DNA from: Labia minor
Taxonomy: Eukaryota; Arthropoda; Insecta; Dermaptera; Spongiphoridae
Direction of reading: 5' to 3'
DNA length: 64,000 bases
NCBI GenBank assembly: GCA_963082975.1
Contig: OY720346.1
Span: forward strand, 70,113,267 to 70,177,266
In this document: in pieces, positions 1 through 12,689 of the stretch
How positions within the stretch are numbered: position 1 is the stretch's first letter
Layout: each line of letters begins with the position of its first letter
Made by a program: the position numbers and the translations under genes
The notes under the pieces: model-generated
Told to the model about the DNA's origin: nothing
Seen by the model: the letters and a program-made list of their open reading frames with translations, nothing else
The model's database searches: none

Positions 1-151
1 AGTAGCTTTTCCCCAATGTTGTTCCCGGAGGCTGGGTTGACTCCGTCCCATAGACCCCAGCTAGGGAAATTCCCTTGCCAGGCCCGAGACTTGATCCCGG
101 GACCATGTGAATGTGAGGCAGGATCGCTACCCACATACCCAATGGCGCCTG
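1..151 (-). mobile_element. tRNA-derived SINE, cut by the window edge
   Basis: The minus strand starts GGCGCCATTGGGTATGTGG and has a Pol III B-box-like GGGATCAAGTCTCGGGCC, then tggcaagggaatttcccta and the cagcctccgggaacaac section. It matches the copies at 33745 and 37003; the 3' tail is outside the window. Confidence 0.75.
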
Positions 152-779
152 ATTAAAAGAATATAAGAGTTTTATTTCTCAACGTGGTTTCATTTTAGTT
201 CGATACGTAAATTTAGAATCCACTGTTTTTCCAATTTCTTTTTATTTCTTCCAAATAATAGGTTTTCTCAAGAACCTTAAAGTAGGCGGTTGTTTCAGTC
301 ATTAATTCAGATTAATTCAGAAACATGAAATAATCACAGGAGTCCAAATTTGGCAAATAAGTTGCATAGGGTACGACTACATTGAAACTCAGTAAATTAC
401 TTATTAACTATTAAAATTGATGATGTAGAGACCCCATGTCTCGCTGACGATATTTTAGTACAAGAAATTACAGCTTTTTTTCCATTTTTGTTAAAATTTC
501 CGAGGTTGTCTGCTTTAAATAACTGTCAATCACAAACTAAATGGTGCAGCTTTTTCAAATTTATTCTGACTTATTAATTAATTTATTTCATTGAAACGCA
601 AACTATATTTATTTTATATAATTATGAATACATATTAATTATTTTATTAAATTATTGAACTTGGCATAATTTGACCCCCTCTACCAGGATTTTTGTAGAA
701 TGAGAAGTTTATATAAATATCATATAAATATTAATCTCTTGTCCTGGTTATACATAATATCCAAATTTATACATAATGA
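152..779. other. AT-rich intergenic DNA
   Basis: No gene, RNA or repeat boundary recognised between the SINE and rep-H. Confidence 0.6.
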
Positions 780-905
780 GAAAAGTCGAATTGGCAGTCG
801 TGGGACTGGCCGACAGAAGTGAAAACTTGTGCGTAAGAAATTTGAAAGCAGACGGAATGCGCACCAGCTTCACGAGAAAAATGAAATTTATATACGTATA
901 TATAT
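780..905 (+). repeat. rep-H 5' section
   Basis: ttggcagtcgtgggactggc cgacagaagtgaaaacttgtg cgtaagaaatttgaaagc matches 15228-15300. The opposite section (gtgctcaacgccgctaaaga agttttcacttc) lies at 2447-2480. gaagtgaaaacttc is itself near-palindromic and appears inverted at the two ends. The frames at 776-1062 are inside this repeat. Confidence 0.55.
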
Positions 906-974
906 ATATAAAATTCATAATTATTTTTTTCAGCAAACTGATTATTATTACAAAAATATTAAAAATACGATGTG

Positions 975-1110
975 TATGAATATATATATATATATGTCTG
1001 TCTGTCTGTCTGTCTGTGTGTGTCTGTCAAATACTCAAAAACTACCCGTCCGATTGCGATGAAACTTTCAGGGATTGTTGTGGGCGTCCCAGGGAAGGTT
1101 TTAGTGTAGT
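975..1110 (+). mobile_element. Microsatellite plus conserved tail module
   Basis: (TA)n and (TCTG)n are followed by actacccgtccgattgcgat gaaactttcagg. The same order (tetranucleotide tract, then a gatgaaa-type block) is seen in RC-B and at 10709. The parent element cannot be bounded. Confidence 0.4.
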
Positions 1111-1529
1111 TAAATCCAAAATTAATTTATCCAAAATTAATTTAAATAGTAATATTTTGGTAAAAGTCTATTTATGGTTACCATGGTTACATTGAAAAAT
1201 TTACAATAAATAAATAAAAATAATTGGAAATCTTTTCAAATTATTATTTTGATAAATTTTATTAATATTTTTAATTTTTTTTAAACTGCCAAAAATAACA
1301 TACCCATAATAATAGTTGTAATAAAAATAAAAATATAAATCACAATGTAAGTAAAATATTGAATCGTTTTATTTATATTGTTTCAATTATTGTTTGAATA
1401 TTTATTAAATTTATATATAGATTAATTTACATGTTTAAATGTATATTTAATAAATTTATTTATTGATTCTTAATATTAATAATTCCAATTACTTTCTTGA
1501 AAATTTTTTTTATTTAAAAGCATATTCAG

Positions 1530-2065
1530 CATATCTCGCAAATTTGAATTGGATTAAATAACATATATTAATTTAAATTAAATTAAATTAATTCAATTAT
1601 AAATTAAAATTAATAAATAATATTTATTAAACCAGCGAAAGTTTGGCTCTATTTTGATGGCACCACGTCACGTGTTGGCGCGTGAGATTTCCAGTGTTAA
1701 AAAATTAATTCTGGTACTTTCAGCAATTCAATTTTCGATGTTGAGATTTTGATGTTTTTGATGTTATAAATAATATTTATTAAATTATAATTTAATTAAT
1801 TTAATTTAATTTAAATTAATAAATATTATTTAATCAAATTCAAATTTGCAAGATAGTCGAGTGGATAGTGGAGTGTTTGGCTCTTTGTTGATGGCACCAC
1901 GTCACGTGTTGGCGCGTGAGATTTCCAGTGTAAAAAAATTAATTCTGGTACTTTCAGCGATTCTATCAGGCTGAAATTCTATATATAGCAGTTTTATACA
2001 ATTATTAATCATGTGAAAAATTATCAAACATATATCTTTATTTTTACGGTCACACACACACACAC
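1530..2065 (-). mobile_element. RC-A copy 1, rearranged
   Basis: It contains two blocks with the RC-A body (ttgatggcaccacgtcacgtg at about 1655 and 1890) separated by an inverted piece of the AT-rich part with gatagtcgagtgga at 1852-1868. The second block runs on to tttttacggtcac and a short CA run at 2046-2065. This looks like one copy inserted into or recombined with another. Confidence 0.65.
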
Positions 2066-2339
2066 ATATTTAAAAATTAATTTATTAAAATATATATTAT
2101 ATAATATATTATATATAGTATATAATTTAATATATATATATATATATTCTGAAATTAATTTTAAATTATATAAATATATTAGAAATTAATTTAATATAAT
2201 TTAACACATAATAATATATTAAAATATTTTATTTTATATATACATAATTTAGTAATACTGATTATTAATGTAAATATAAATAATAATATTTAATATGGCA
2301 AATATGTAAAATTTCGTAAAGAATGTATCAGAAGTTTAG

Positions 2340-2485
2340 TGTCTAACATTCTGGCGTATTGCGCATGCGTATATCGGTCGGTCGGTCGGGTCGGTGTCGT
2401 TTTGGAATCTCACGCGAAATCTATATTTTTTCCCCATCCGCAAAAGTGCTCAACGCCGCTAAAGAAGTTTTCACTTCAAAAATAA
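2340..2485 (+). repeat. rep-H 3' section with (TCGG)n
   Basis: A GC-richer stretch with gcgcatgcg, tcggtcggtcggtcgg, then tttttccccatccgcaaaag and the end block shared with 15684-15745. Confidence 0.55.
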
Positions 2486-3053
2486 ATGCTTTGTATTAAT
2501 GATAGAAAAAGCAGAGAACAGAAGATAAATAATATATGCAAATGTTGAAGAATATTTTACACGAGAATGAAAACTGATCAAAACAAGATAATATTTGTTT
2601 TTATAAGTAAACATAGCACTAATTACTAAATCTAGTAGAATAAGTAGCTAGATTTTTTATTTGTTTAGATACAACGATGATTAAGGTCAATTTTATTCCA
2701 AACAATGAATCAAATGGAAAAACGAATGTTTATAGAAATAGAACTAAATAGATGAAGAGATGAATCATAGAGTTATGTTGTCTTTTTACTTTTTGCCTCT
2801 GGTGTGAATTTTTTTTAGTGCACAAGTAGGTCAGAGGATGACAAACGCCTGAAGGCACTTTTGAAAAATGATCTCATAATAGTTAAACCTATAATAGTAT
2901 TAATTTAAAATGAAGTTTAAGGAATATTGGTCGAGAAGAGAGTCTTCCTGCCCATCTAATCTAAATGAATGAATTTTATTAGATTTATGACTACCAATTA
3001 TGAGTTTCTTATCAAATAACTAAATATATGTTGGTTTCTAAGCAATAAAAAAT

Positions 3054-3689
3054 CTGGAGTATTTCACAAATTTGAATTCGATTAATTAACATATCTTAAG
3101 GTGCCGTCTCCCTTTCCGAGTTTGGCTATCATCATGACTAGGATGCCCTTAGAAGCTGCCCAGCCATAATGATTTTTCTTGGGAATGTTAATGCGATGGT
3201 TTACCGATGCCTTCCGCATGTATAGAACCAGGAACTGACAGTTCCTGGTGACGGAGGCAGCTGGTGTTAAATTGAATTTTATTAGAAAAATTTGTTCTTA
3301 TTTGTAATCAAACGCCGACTTCTTGTGTAGAAAATTGCTACTCTATACTCTCGGCTAGCTGCCTCCTTCATTAACATATATAATATTTAAATTAAATTTA
3401 ATTAATTCAATTATAAATTAAGTATAATTAAATTGGATTAATTAATTAATTAAAAAAAATTAAATGTACAGTATAGTATTGTTATTCAATAAAATTAATT
3501 AATTAACATATATTAAATTTAAATTTAAAATCTTCATTTTTAAGTCAAAATTTAAAAATTTAAAAAATTAATTCGCGTGTTTAGCTCTTTGTTGATGACA
3601 CCAGGTCACGTTCTGACGCGTGATTGGCAGTCAACGTGTTAAAAAATTAATTCCGGTACTTTCAGCGATTCATTCAAGCTGAAATTCTG
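3054..3689 (-). mobile_element. RC-A copy 2, interrupted
   Basis: It starts with ctggagt and the AT-rich arm, is split by an unrelated 275-base insertion at 3095-3369, then resumes to the cacgt-type box (3590-3630) and gctgaaattctga. The microsatellite half is missing. Confidence 0.65.
3095..3369. mobile_element. Unclassified 275-base insertion with 10-bp target duplication
   Basis: GC-richer than its surroundings; splits RC-A copy 2 with ATTAACATAT on both sides (3085-3094, 3370-3379). It contains an odd perfect palindrome of 11-base arms ACCAGGAACTG around one A (3227-3249), and ggaggcagct(g/a) occurs inside and, inverted, at the right end. No poly-A tail and no open frame. Confidence 0.65.
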
Positions 3690-4932
3690 AACAATATGAA
3701 TTCTTTGTAATAACATACATATATAATTTACATCAAAAAATATAATTGAAAACGGAGGAATATTAGGAAATTGGGAGTAGGGCAAGATTCGATGATGATA
3801 GCACGAGATAAAGACATTTGTAGAAATTTGTTGCAGTCGAAAACTAGAAATGAAATTGAAACACTTTTTTTAAACAGATAAAATCATGTTAGACAAAACA
3901 AAAACACAGGTATATAAACAAAAAAAAAAGGGAGAGTCTTTTCAAAAAATGTGTGAAAAAGTTCTGAATTCATTAATGATGCATCATATTAATACGTTCT
4001 AAATACTTAATACTTTAAAATAATATTTAATTACTAAATTTCTTTGACATAAATACAAAAAAAAATATTTTATTTAAAAGTATATAATTAACATAAATAA
4101 TTTAAAATCTAAACTAGTTAACTTGTTCTTTTTAGTTCAAAGTATATTATTATTATTATTATTATTATTATCATTATATAAGAATATAAATATCATCTAA
4201 AAATAATAAATAAATATTGAACAAAATAATCTTTTTGAGGCTAAAGTTAAAATGAAGTAAATATTAAATTAATTTGAAAAAAACAAATTTAGATTTTATT
4301 GAGAAAAACACAATAATATTTATTAAACTATTTATATTATATTTGATTAAATTTTCTATTAAAAAAGTAAAAAAAAAACTACCTTTACAACTTTTTTCCA
4401 AAATACAGTATTATTCCGAAAAAAATGATTCTTTATATACTTTCACCATATTTTCGAATCGTTTAAGTAATATTACTTAGCAAGAAATATAAAAATGACA
4501 TCACGACTTCAAGATCAAATGAATATGTATAAAATATTAAAAATTATATATATATTTATATGATTTATTTTAGAAAAGTACGAATTTATTTTAAAATGAA
4601 ATACTAGTATTATAGATACAAAGGAAGACTTGCTTTTTTTTGTATTTATATAATTAATATAACTATTATAAATAAATAAATTGAGATATTGGTTCGTATC
4701 AGGAAATAGGAATGTTTAGGTAGTAATCAAATAGAAAAAAATGAAGGAATAATATTGATAATAATAAAAATTAAAATCATAAATTTCTCTTGAAAAGTTT
4801 GTTTTAAAAATAATATTATATATTCATATACACGTACATTATTAGATAATTGAAAGAAATTTATTTTTTACTTACTCAGGTATGAATATATAGTAATGCC
4901 CTTTTATATAAATCATTGACTTGATATTAAGT

Positions 4933-5222
4933 CAGAGGTTCCAAGACAATTCAAGTGCCCGCAAACTTTTGAAAATTCTCGATATTTTTTCAATTTTTTT
5001 CCAACATGGTTATAAAAAGAGGTAAGGTGATTTTGTGGCCAAACTTTAAACATTTTCGATTTTATCAATACGGTTTTTTTTTAAAAAAAAAAAGGTCAGA
5101 TGATTTTGCGATGCTCTGAATGTGCCTGACTATTGAAAAAAGAAATTAGATTATTACAAAAATTAAGATTATTACAAAACAAAAGGGGGGGGGCGCCTGT
5201 ACAGAAATGTTGGAAACCACTG
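4933..5222. mobile_element. hAT-type MITE, same family as 24498
   Basis: Left end cagaggttccaag, right end gttggaaaccactg, flanks TATTAAGT / GATTAAGT (7 of 8). It shares caagtgcccgcaaa and ggtcagatgattttgc with the 24498 copy. Confidence 0.7.
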
Positions 5223-6370
5223 GATTAAGTAGATAAATTTTATTCCCTTTATTTTGCAAGAATTAATTATTTAAAATTAAAAAAAAAAATATTTAATTTA
5301 AAATAATTACTCACTTTCCTTTAAAAATAAAGTAATTCGTTTTTTTTTTGGAATATTAATGAATAAAATAAATAACACGGTGTCCTACTAATCATAATAT
5401 TTTTCTTATTAGAGATAATGATAAATATTTTTAAATAAATTACATATTTTATATTTACTTTTGTTTAATAATAATATACCTATAAATATTATAAAAAATA
5501 TATATATAAATAGAGATAAAATATTAAAAAAATAGGTTTAAAATTACTATTAATTACTGAAGAGATATTATCAAAAATATTTTACAAATAATTAATAAAT
5601 TAAAGATTGTATTGTATGGAAGATGATTATTAATATATATCTGTATATATATCAGTAATTGGAGAAAGTTTCTATTGGAAGTTTAGCAAATAAATAAAAT
5701 AAATAATATAAATAAACAAATAAATAAACAAGAAAGATGATTTTGTATTAAAGACAAAACAATTTCATATTATGAGTAAAAGTCAAAAATCATTATAATA
5801 GTTTTTATTAAAATTAATGAATCTTATTGTAAGGAAAAAAAAACAAATAATAAAATTATGATTAATCATCAATAATTTATTATTAATTTTTTTGATTATC
5901 TGTTGAGAATTTGAGAGTAATTAACTTAAAAGAAGGACAAATCTATTTCTTGATTAGATATTTGAAGAAAAAAAAATACTAATAATTTCTACTCTCTACT
6001 TTTTTAACTAGGATTTGAATCATTTAGTAGATCAACCATTTCTTTAAAATATATATAATTATAATCTATACAATATTATTACAATTTGACAGTAACCTAA
6101 ATATACTAAATAATCTTAATTCTTGTTTGATCATTAGTAAATATAAAAAATTATAACATCCAATTATATTTATATATATTTATTTAAATAATTAAAACTG
6201 TATTAGTATTATTTATTTTAATTCGAAAGAAAGTAAATATAAAAAAATATTAAGGTTTTTAGAATATATTATTATATATATATATATATATTATTATTAT
6301 ATAACATAAATTAAATTCATAATTTTTTTAGTATAATGGTTTTAAATTTAATTTTAATTTCAATTGATTG
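5223..6370. other. AT-rich intergenic DNA
   Basis: TA- and AAT-rich simple sequence, including (TA)n at about 6272-6292; nothing gene-like. Confidence 0.6.
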
Positions 6371-6378
6371 ATTTAACC

Positions 6379-7216
6379 CAGTGATTCTCAACCTTTTTTA
6401 CCGACCGACGATAGTAAGGGAGGTATTGTTTTCACACCAAATTTCACATGTGGAGATTTTTACATATCTCCACGAATCATGCATTTTCTAAACAGAAAAA
6501 AGTATTTTTAGCATGATGTCTGTCCGTCCGTCCGTCCGTCTGTCCGTCCGTCTGTCAGTCCGTCCGTCCGTCCGTATAGATGTGTACAGCCTGAACGGCT
6601 CAACCGATTTTGATGAAATTTGGTATATTTACTTAATGCATCAGTGGGATGAATTGATCAACTTTTGGTGCAATTCCGGAAACCGGAAGTGGTAGTATTA
6701 GCGATCGACGATAGGAAGGAAAGGGTTATTTTCACACCAAAGGAGATTTTTTTATATATCACCACGAATCATGCACTTTGTATTGGTTTTATCCTCGAGA
6801 AAAATCATATTTATTAGTTTTTTCTTGATTTAAAATTATATGACGTCATCCAGCCATTCATGACGTCACAGCCTGGTCTTGCATATATATTATAAATAAA
6901 ATACAATTAAAAATGTTTATATTTATTATTTATGTATCCATATCTGTTTTTTATTACATTAATAGATATATTAAAATTATTTGAAATTGTTTCTGTAGCT
7001 GGAAATTAATTTATTTTTTACCGCGGCACACAAATAAAAAGATGTAAAAGTTTACCATATTGAAAAAAAGTGGTCCCAAAAACGTTTTATCTTTTTTTTA
7101 GAACCAAATTGAAAAAATTTAGAAAAAAGTCGGAAATGTTTAAGAGCCTCTTTACATTTGTAATAATTTGGCAGCACATTTTGATAATCTCGCGGCACAT
7201 AGGTTGAGAATCACTG
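6379..7216. mobile_element. hAT MITE with perfect target duplication, host of RC-B
   Basis: Starts CAGTGATTCTCAACC, ends GGTTGAGAATCACTG, flanked by ATTTAACC on both sides (6371-6378, 7217-7224). RC-B occupies 6400-7019, so the MITE itself is about 218 bases. Its right part (ccgcggcacac ... ctcgcggcacatagg) matches the copy at 29712. Confidence 0.9.
6400..7019 (+). mobile_element. RC-B copy inside a hAT MITE
   Basis: Runs from ACCGACCGACGATAG to ggaaattaatttattttt, including an imperfect (TCCG/TCTG)n tract at 6521-6575; the 3' stem-loop is missing. The short frame at 6513-6695 is microsatellite translation. Confidence 0.75.
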
Positions 7217-7579
7217 ATTTAACCTTATTCATTAAAACTATATGTTTGGTTGAATTCTATAACTCTTAGAAATTAAGAAAATAATTTAAAAATATAAAAA
7301 TGTCATAATAATTGAAAAACTAAGAATAAATTTTTAGTTTCATATTTAAAATTTTCAAAATAATTTTTAGTTCAGACATAATATTTTTTAACAATGTTGA
7401 ATGTAAACATAATTTAAATGACATAATTTTAAATTATTAAAAGGAAATTATTTAACTGCACAATCAACACTCAATCATCCATTCTAATTTATTCTAGTAA
7501 CCTAAAATCAACTTACTATTATAAATATTAACTTCTATTTAAGAAAATTTTCAATTAAAATTTCATAGTATTTTAACAT

Positions 7580-7960
7580 GGTAATTGTTTAGTCTAACCG
7601 ATGTATGATGGATTTGAAAAAAAACTTTAAAAGTGGATTCCTTTTTTGATTCAAAATAAACTTTCCTTAAGAAGTATGTGGCAGTCGCTTCTAGTTTACG
7701 AGATATAAATTATTAAAGTTTGCATATAAATTAGTTATGAATGAGCAGCCATTTTGTTTTATTGACTAATTCATTAATTATAACATTATTCACTAATTTT
7801 GGGTTTTTATAAGTTCGGTTTAAATATATAAAAATTATTTAATAAATGAATTTTTTTAATTTTCTTATATCCAAACCGAACTTATAAAAAACCGAGAATT
7901 AGTGAAGCCCTCTGGTGGTCAAATAATAAAACATGATTGCTAAATAGAATATCAATATAA
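7580..7960. mobile_element. MITE-F copy, right arm truncated
   Basis: Left end GGTAATTGTTTAGTC, arm sequence cttctagtttacgagata, centre aagttcggtttaaatatat with its inverse; the right arm fades after catgattgctaaatagaata. Confidence 0.6.
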
Positions 7961-8706
7961 TAACAATATTATGTGATGTATAAAAGAAACCACATAATAA
8001 AGAAATGAACTATTTCAATGAGTAAGTCTATACATTTTGATTCTTTAAAAAATAAGTTATCCTTTAAGTATATAACAATAACCCAGTTACCACAATCACC
8101 TAAAGGTGAAAATGATAATAAAAATCTTACTGAAAAAAATTATCTAACACAATAGATGAAACTAGAAAGTTGTAGAACGAGTAGATAAATAAATAAAGAT
8201 TCTCATTCAAACAATTTAATTAATCTCCAATTATTAATTAAAAGAACTTGAGAAATAAAAGTGGCAATAAACGAATGTGAAATATATTCTTAAATGGATT
8301 TAAATAAATGCATTTGCAGTTTATATATATATATATATTGTAAGATGATTTTAGTTAAAATTAAAAAATTTTCTTCTAAAAATACTGGAATTAAAGAATA
8401 ATTGGCTTTAAAAAAAAATAAACTGATAACCGTGACATTTCATAGATTTAATAATATATAGTATATAAATCGACTATATTAATGAATAAATTAAATTAAA
8501 TTTAATACTATTTTATATAAGCAAGTATTATTTAATTAATATAATTAAGTACAATTTTTAGTTATTTTATAGATAAAAAATATAAATATACATATATAGT
8601 CTTCTATATTTTTGCAAATTGTTTAAAATTTATTGAAAATTTAATTTAATTAAACAATTTTTAAATTAATGAAAAAAACAAAATGTTTGTTAAATATTAA
8701 TGTATT
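7961..8706. other. AT-rich intergenic DNA
   Basis: No recognisable feature between MITE-F and RC-A copy 3 apart from (TA)n at 8322-8338. Confidence 0.6.
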
Positions 8707-9280
8707 ACTATCACGAAAATTTTCAATGATTTTGATGTTTTTTACGTTTTGACGGTCCCTGAGTCATTTTCACTAAGGTTGAGAAAAATGTCTGTGTGTG
8801 TAGGTTTGTAGACAAGATTACGCAAAAACGGTATGAGATAGATTAATGAAATTTGGTACATGGGCATTATTCAAAATTCGAAGTTTTCTATCATTTTTTG
8901 AGAAATGTAGCTCAACCGGTTGAAGGTCATTACCTAAAACGTTTTGATTTTTTTTCCTCTAAACTGACCGTAAAAATAAAGATATATGTTTGATAATTTT
9001 TCATATGATTAAAGATTGTATAAAACGGGTATATATAGAATTTCAGCTTGATTGTATCGCTGAAAGAACTGGAATTAATTTTTTTAATTTTTTAACTCAT
9101 TGATTGCCAATCACGCGCCAGCACGTGACATAGTGCCATCAACAAAGAACCAAACATCCGCTGGTTTAATAAATATTATTTATTAATTTAAATTTATAAT
9201 TAATTAAATTTAATTTAAATATAATATATGTTAATTAATCCAATTCAAATTTGCGAAATAGTTGAGTGGAGACACTCCAG
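8707..9280 (+). mobile_element. RC-A copy 3
   Basis: This near-complete copy runs from ACTATCACG through a short TG run, the acggt...atgaaatttggta segment and the cacgtgaca box to GAGTGGAGACACTCCAG. Its 5' hairpin has decayed, but the 3' stem-loop is perfect. T-rich sequence follows the 3' end. Confidence 0.75.
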
Positions 9281-9779
9281 GTTTTTATAATAAAATTTTT
9301 ACTTTTTTATTTTATACATAGGCCACCTATTTAAATTTTTTTAACACTATAAAGATTTTAATCTAAGTTCATATATAAAAAAAAGAAGAAACAAACGAAA
9401 ACAAAAACAAAGGTCAATTATAGATCATAGTGAGAACCAGGTCAGAACCATTCTTTAATTAGGATCATTTTTACTTATTGAATGTTTCTATTATTATTAT
9501 TATTATTATTAACATATATTATATTATTATTATTATTATTATTATATTATTATTATTAAAATTAATATAAATTAAAACTCCAATTTAAAGGTATATTGAT
9601 TACCATCTACATATATATATTTATAATATATATATAAAGTATGAAAAATATAGGTGATCGAAACTTCTGTAATTTTTATTGAATTACAATTTCACTTCAA
9701 ATTTGAAAATTCAAAGATTAGATAAAACAAACAAAAATCAAAAGAAATTTAAATTCTGTTCAATTAAGTGGTAAATACT
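9281..9779. repeat. AT-rich DNA with (ATT)n microsatellites
   Basis: (ATT)n runs at about 9490-9512 and 9520-9560; the rest has no signal. Confidence 0.7.
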
Positions 9780-10060
9780 TAAAATGGTATTAAAGGCGTA
9801 AGACGATTTTAAAATGCCGACTTGATTTGTTAAAATGACTGGAGATTCAAGGGAACCGTTATTTGAAAGTCAGACTGCCCTCAGGGGATCATCGGATGGA
9901 TCAAGAAAGAAAAGCAACTCAATTTAATTTTTATCGCACTCTGGTGGGGGTGGATGAACGGACATAACACGCAGTGAAACACCGTAAACCTCGACAAACA
10001 GACATACAAACGGTGAATGAGATAGAAGGAAAATTATGGAAGACAAAAGACAAATGAAAT
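9780..10060. other. GC-richer single-copy island with a 30-codon frame
   Basis: The plus strand has ATG (context gttaaaATGa) at 9835, reading MTGDSREPLFESQTALRG and ending TAA at 9925-9927. Codon choice and GC are unlike the surroundings, and the sequence is not repeated in the window. It may be a 5' exon, a short peptide or regulatory DNA; I could not find a partner exon. Confidence 0.35.
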
Positions 10061-10594
10061 GTTAATGAAGAGATTGTTCCTTCATTAAAGACATCAATTA
10101 TCATTAAGTAGTTGAAGATTTCATTAGAAATTATCTAGACATTAATAATCATTTATGAAATAATAATAATAATAACTACCATAACATATCTTGAAAATAA
10201 ATACAAATTATTAATTATAGTTATTTATTATCATAACAGTATTAAGTGAAACTTTTCTATTATTTTTTTAGTAAGAAATTATTTCCACAAAAAGGTATTT
10301 ATATATTTTTACAATTACAAAAATAATAATAATAATAAGTTCCTGGAACACAGAACTATCGCTCGACCCTTTAACAAATTTATACAATTTATTATTATAA
10401 TCTTTAAAATTTTTACAATTTTTAATTATTTATTACAATTGTTAAATGGATTTTCTAAAAATGAACCATCAAATATTTGTTTCCTAAAATAGTACAAATC
10501 AATTAATTAATTAAATAAATAACTTGATTTTCATTTCAAGATGAAAAATATATTCGAAATTACTTGATTAAATAAAATATTTGATTCTATATTA

Positions 10595-10708
10595 TCTATA
10601 TATATAAAAAAAGGTTTTTGTCTGCACATTGCTCAGAATTTAAAAATTTTTGCATATCTTCGCGTTTCATGACCTCTAGAATCCAAAAGTGACTTTAGAA
10701 TTTTTCAC

Positions 10709-10787
<79 letters not shown>

Positions 10788-10930
10788 CGGAAAATTACTA
10801 TTTTATAGACTCAGAATTGGCTGAACCGATTTCTTTGAAATTACATCACAATATTCTTATATACCTCTAGAGTAACATAGGCTATAAATTTTATTAATAT
10901 CTTATCAATAACCGCAGAAATTAATTTTTT
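10595..10930 (+). mobile_element. Helitron-like 5' segment with (GTCT)n tract
   Basis: Starts TCTATATATATAAAAAAAGG after atta, and contains gcatatcttcgcgtttcatg, about 19 units of GTCT (10709-10787), then ggctgaaccgatttctttg. Starting with TC after A fits a Helitron 5' end; whether it belongs with the 3' end at 13897 is not shown. Confidence 0.4.
10709..10787. repeat. (GTCT)n microsatellite
   Basis: About 19-20 uninterrupted GTCT units, the longest tetranucleotide tract in the window. Confidence 0.95.
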
Positions 10931-12689
10931 AAAGTTTATATAATTCTCCGTGTTGTTCATTCAAGAGCAGCTCGCGGCTCACTGCCGGCCTAGCGGAATC
11001 ATTTCAAACAATGAATTATCATAGCGATTCCCAATCGAAGAATTATTATAATATTTCACTTTTATTTTAAATTCTAATATACAAATATCAATTCAATTAA
11101 ATAATTTATTCTAAAAGTTCTCAATTTAATTAAAATATTTATTAGATCATATTTTTATCTTAAATTATTTTTTATTTAATTGAATATTTCTTCTTTTCTA
11201 TAATATATATATAATAATATATAAATTTTAATATTGAATAATAAAAAAAAAATATTATTTAACCTGAATTAAAATGACTGAATTATATTATCTTTGTTTT
11301 TTATTTAATTACTCTATTATTAATTACTAAATATATATATATATTATTTAAAAATTAAAATATGATGATATAAAGTTGTTTTAAATTTTTGACATTTTTA
11401 AATTGGATATATTTTTTAAATTTATTAAAATGTTTTTTTTATTTATTATGTTTTAAAAGATTCATTTTTATTATGTGATATTAATAAAAAATAACGATGC
11501 TCTGTGCAAGTCGAATCATGTTGCACATAATTAAATAACAATTGCCAAACAAAGAATATAATATTTTTTTAAATTCTTATATTTAAATATCATTTCAATT
11601 AAATAATTCATTCTAAAATGTCTCATTTTAATTAATTTAATAAAATAATTAAATCACCATTCAATTTTTTATTAATAGGCTTCTTTTTTTATTTTTAATT
11701 TTTAATAAATTCTCTTTTTTTGATATGATAATAATAAAAAATAATATTAAATTGTATATAAATATAAAAATTAGAATATTTGAATTTTTTTAAATTTTAA
11801 CACAAGTAATCAATCATATGCATTAAGAATGGAAAATTTTTAAAATCAACTTGCTATTAAATTCAGAAAAAAAATACTGATATATAGAATATATAGACTA
11901 TTCGAATATAATTTAAAACTCTTTCTCTCCTTCTATTTTAAATTAAAAAAAACGGAGTTTTAAGAAATTTAGATGCCATATGCAACATGGGTGGGTAAAT
12001 GAATTGGGCTGGAAGAGGAGGCAATTTATAATTTTCTTCTAATTCAGATTTAGGACAAATCGTACAACATTATATCAAATCTCGCTAAGAACATTCAATA
12101 TTTTTGTACACAAATTATTCAGAGTATTGGCTAAGCGTATCACTCACAATCAGTTTAAATTGAAATTTATATAAATTAACAAAGTGAAAATTTTTATTTG
12201 TTTAAATTTTATTATAATGAATCAAAAAAAATTAAATATATAGATCACATGATTAAGAGAAGCAAAAAACTTGAGAAAAATAACTGTTGGATGGAGGTCG
12301 GACATGACAGAAACTGTAAGCGAAATCTTCATATTACAAAGAATAATTTTCAAATCCCCTAGCACCACAGAATTAGATAAGTTTCTTTTAAGGGAGGAAA
12401 TTAACTAAAATCTAGAAAAATTAATAAATGAACTTAATAATAAAAAAAACAAATAAATCAATTAATTTAAATTAATACTATTAATGAATGTATATATTGG
12501 TCATTTATCTATAGTTTTATACCGTTAATTTTTATAAATTGTCTCAAGTCTCTATTTTTGCATTTTCTCAAGTTTCATTATAATTAAAAATATTCAATAA
12601 TAATCTAGCAATGAAAATAAAATACCAAAATGTAATGATCAAGAAATATTATACTCTATTTCACTATTATAACATATACAATACTTAAG
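10931..12689. other. AT-rich DNA around rep-I copy 1
   Basis: A short GC-rich patch agcagctcgcggctcactgc (10963-10982) follows the Helitron-like segment. A stretch at about 12250-12400 (ggatggaggtcggacatgac) may be an eroded LINE 5' portion. No gene. Confidence 0.5.
11735..12012 (+). repeat. rep-I copy 1
   Basis: About 280 bases (caatcatatgcattaagaat, actgatatatagaatatat, ctctttctctccttctattt, gtaaatgaattgggct) repeated at 56105-56390 in the same orientation. An end-like taataaattctctttt occurs before it and again at 19055 and 63730. Nature unknown. Confidence 0.65.

Larger units (their letters stand above)
2486..4932. other. AT-rich intergenic DNA around RC-A copy 2
   Basis: Outside 3054-3689 there is only A/T-rich sequence with an (ATT)n run at 4147-4172. 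The 68-codon frame at 4274-4480 is Lys/Ile/Phe low-complexity. Confidence 0.6.

Noticed and set aside
6513-6695. 60-codon frame rich in RPSV repeats
   Set aside because: Translation of the (TCCG)n tract in RC-B.
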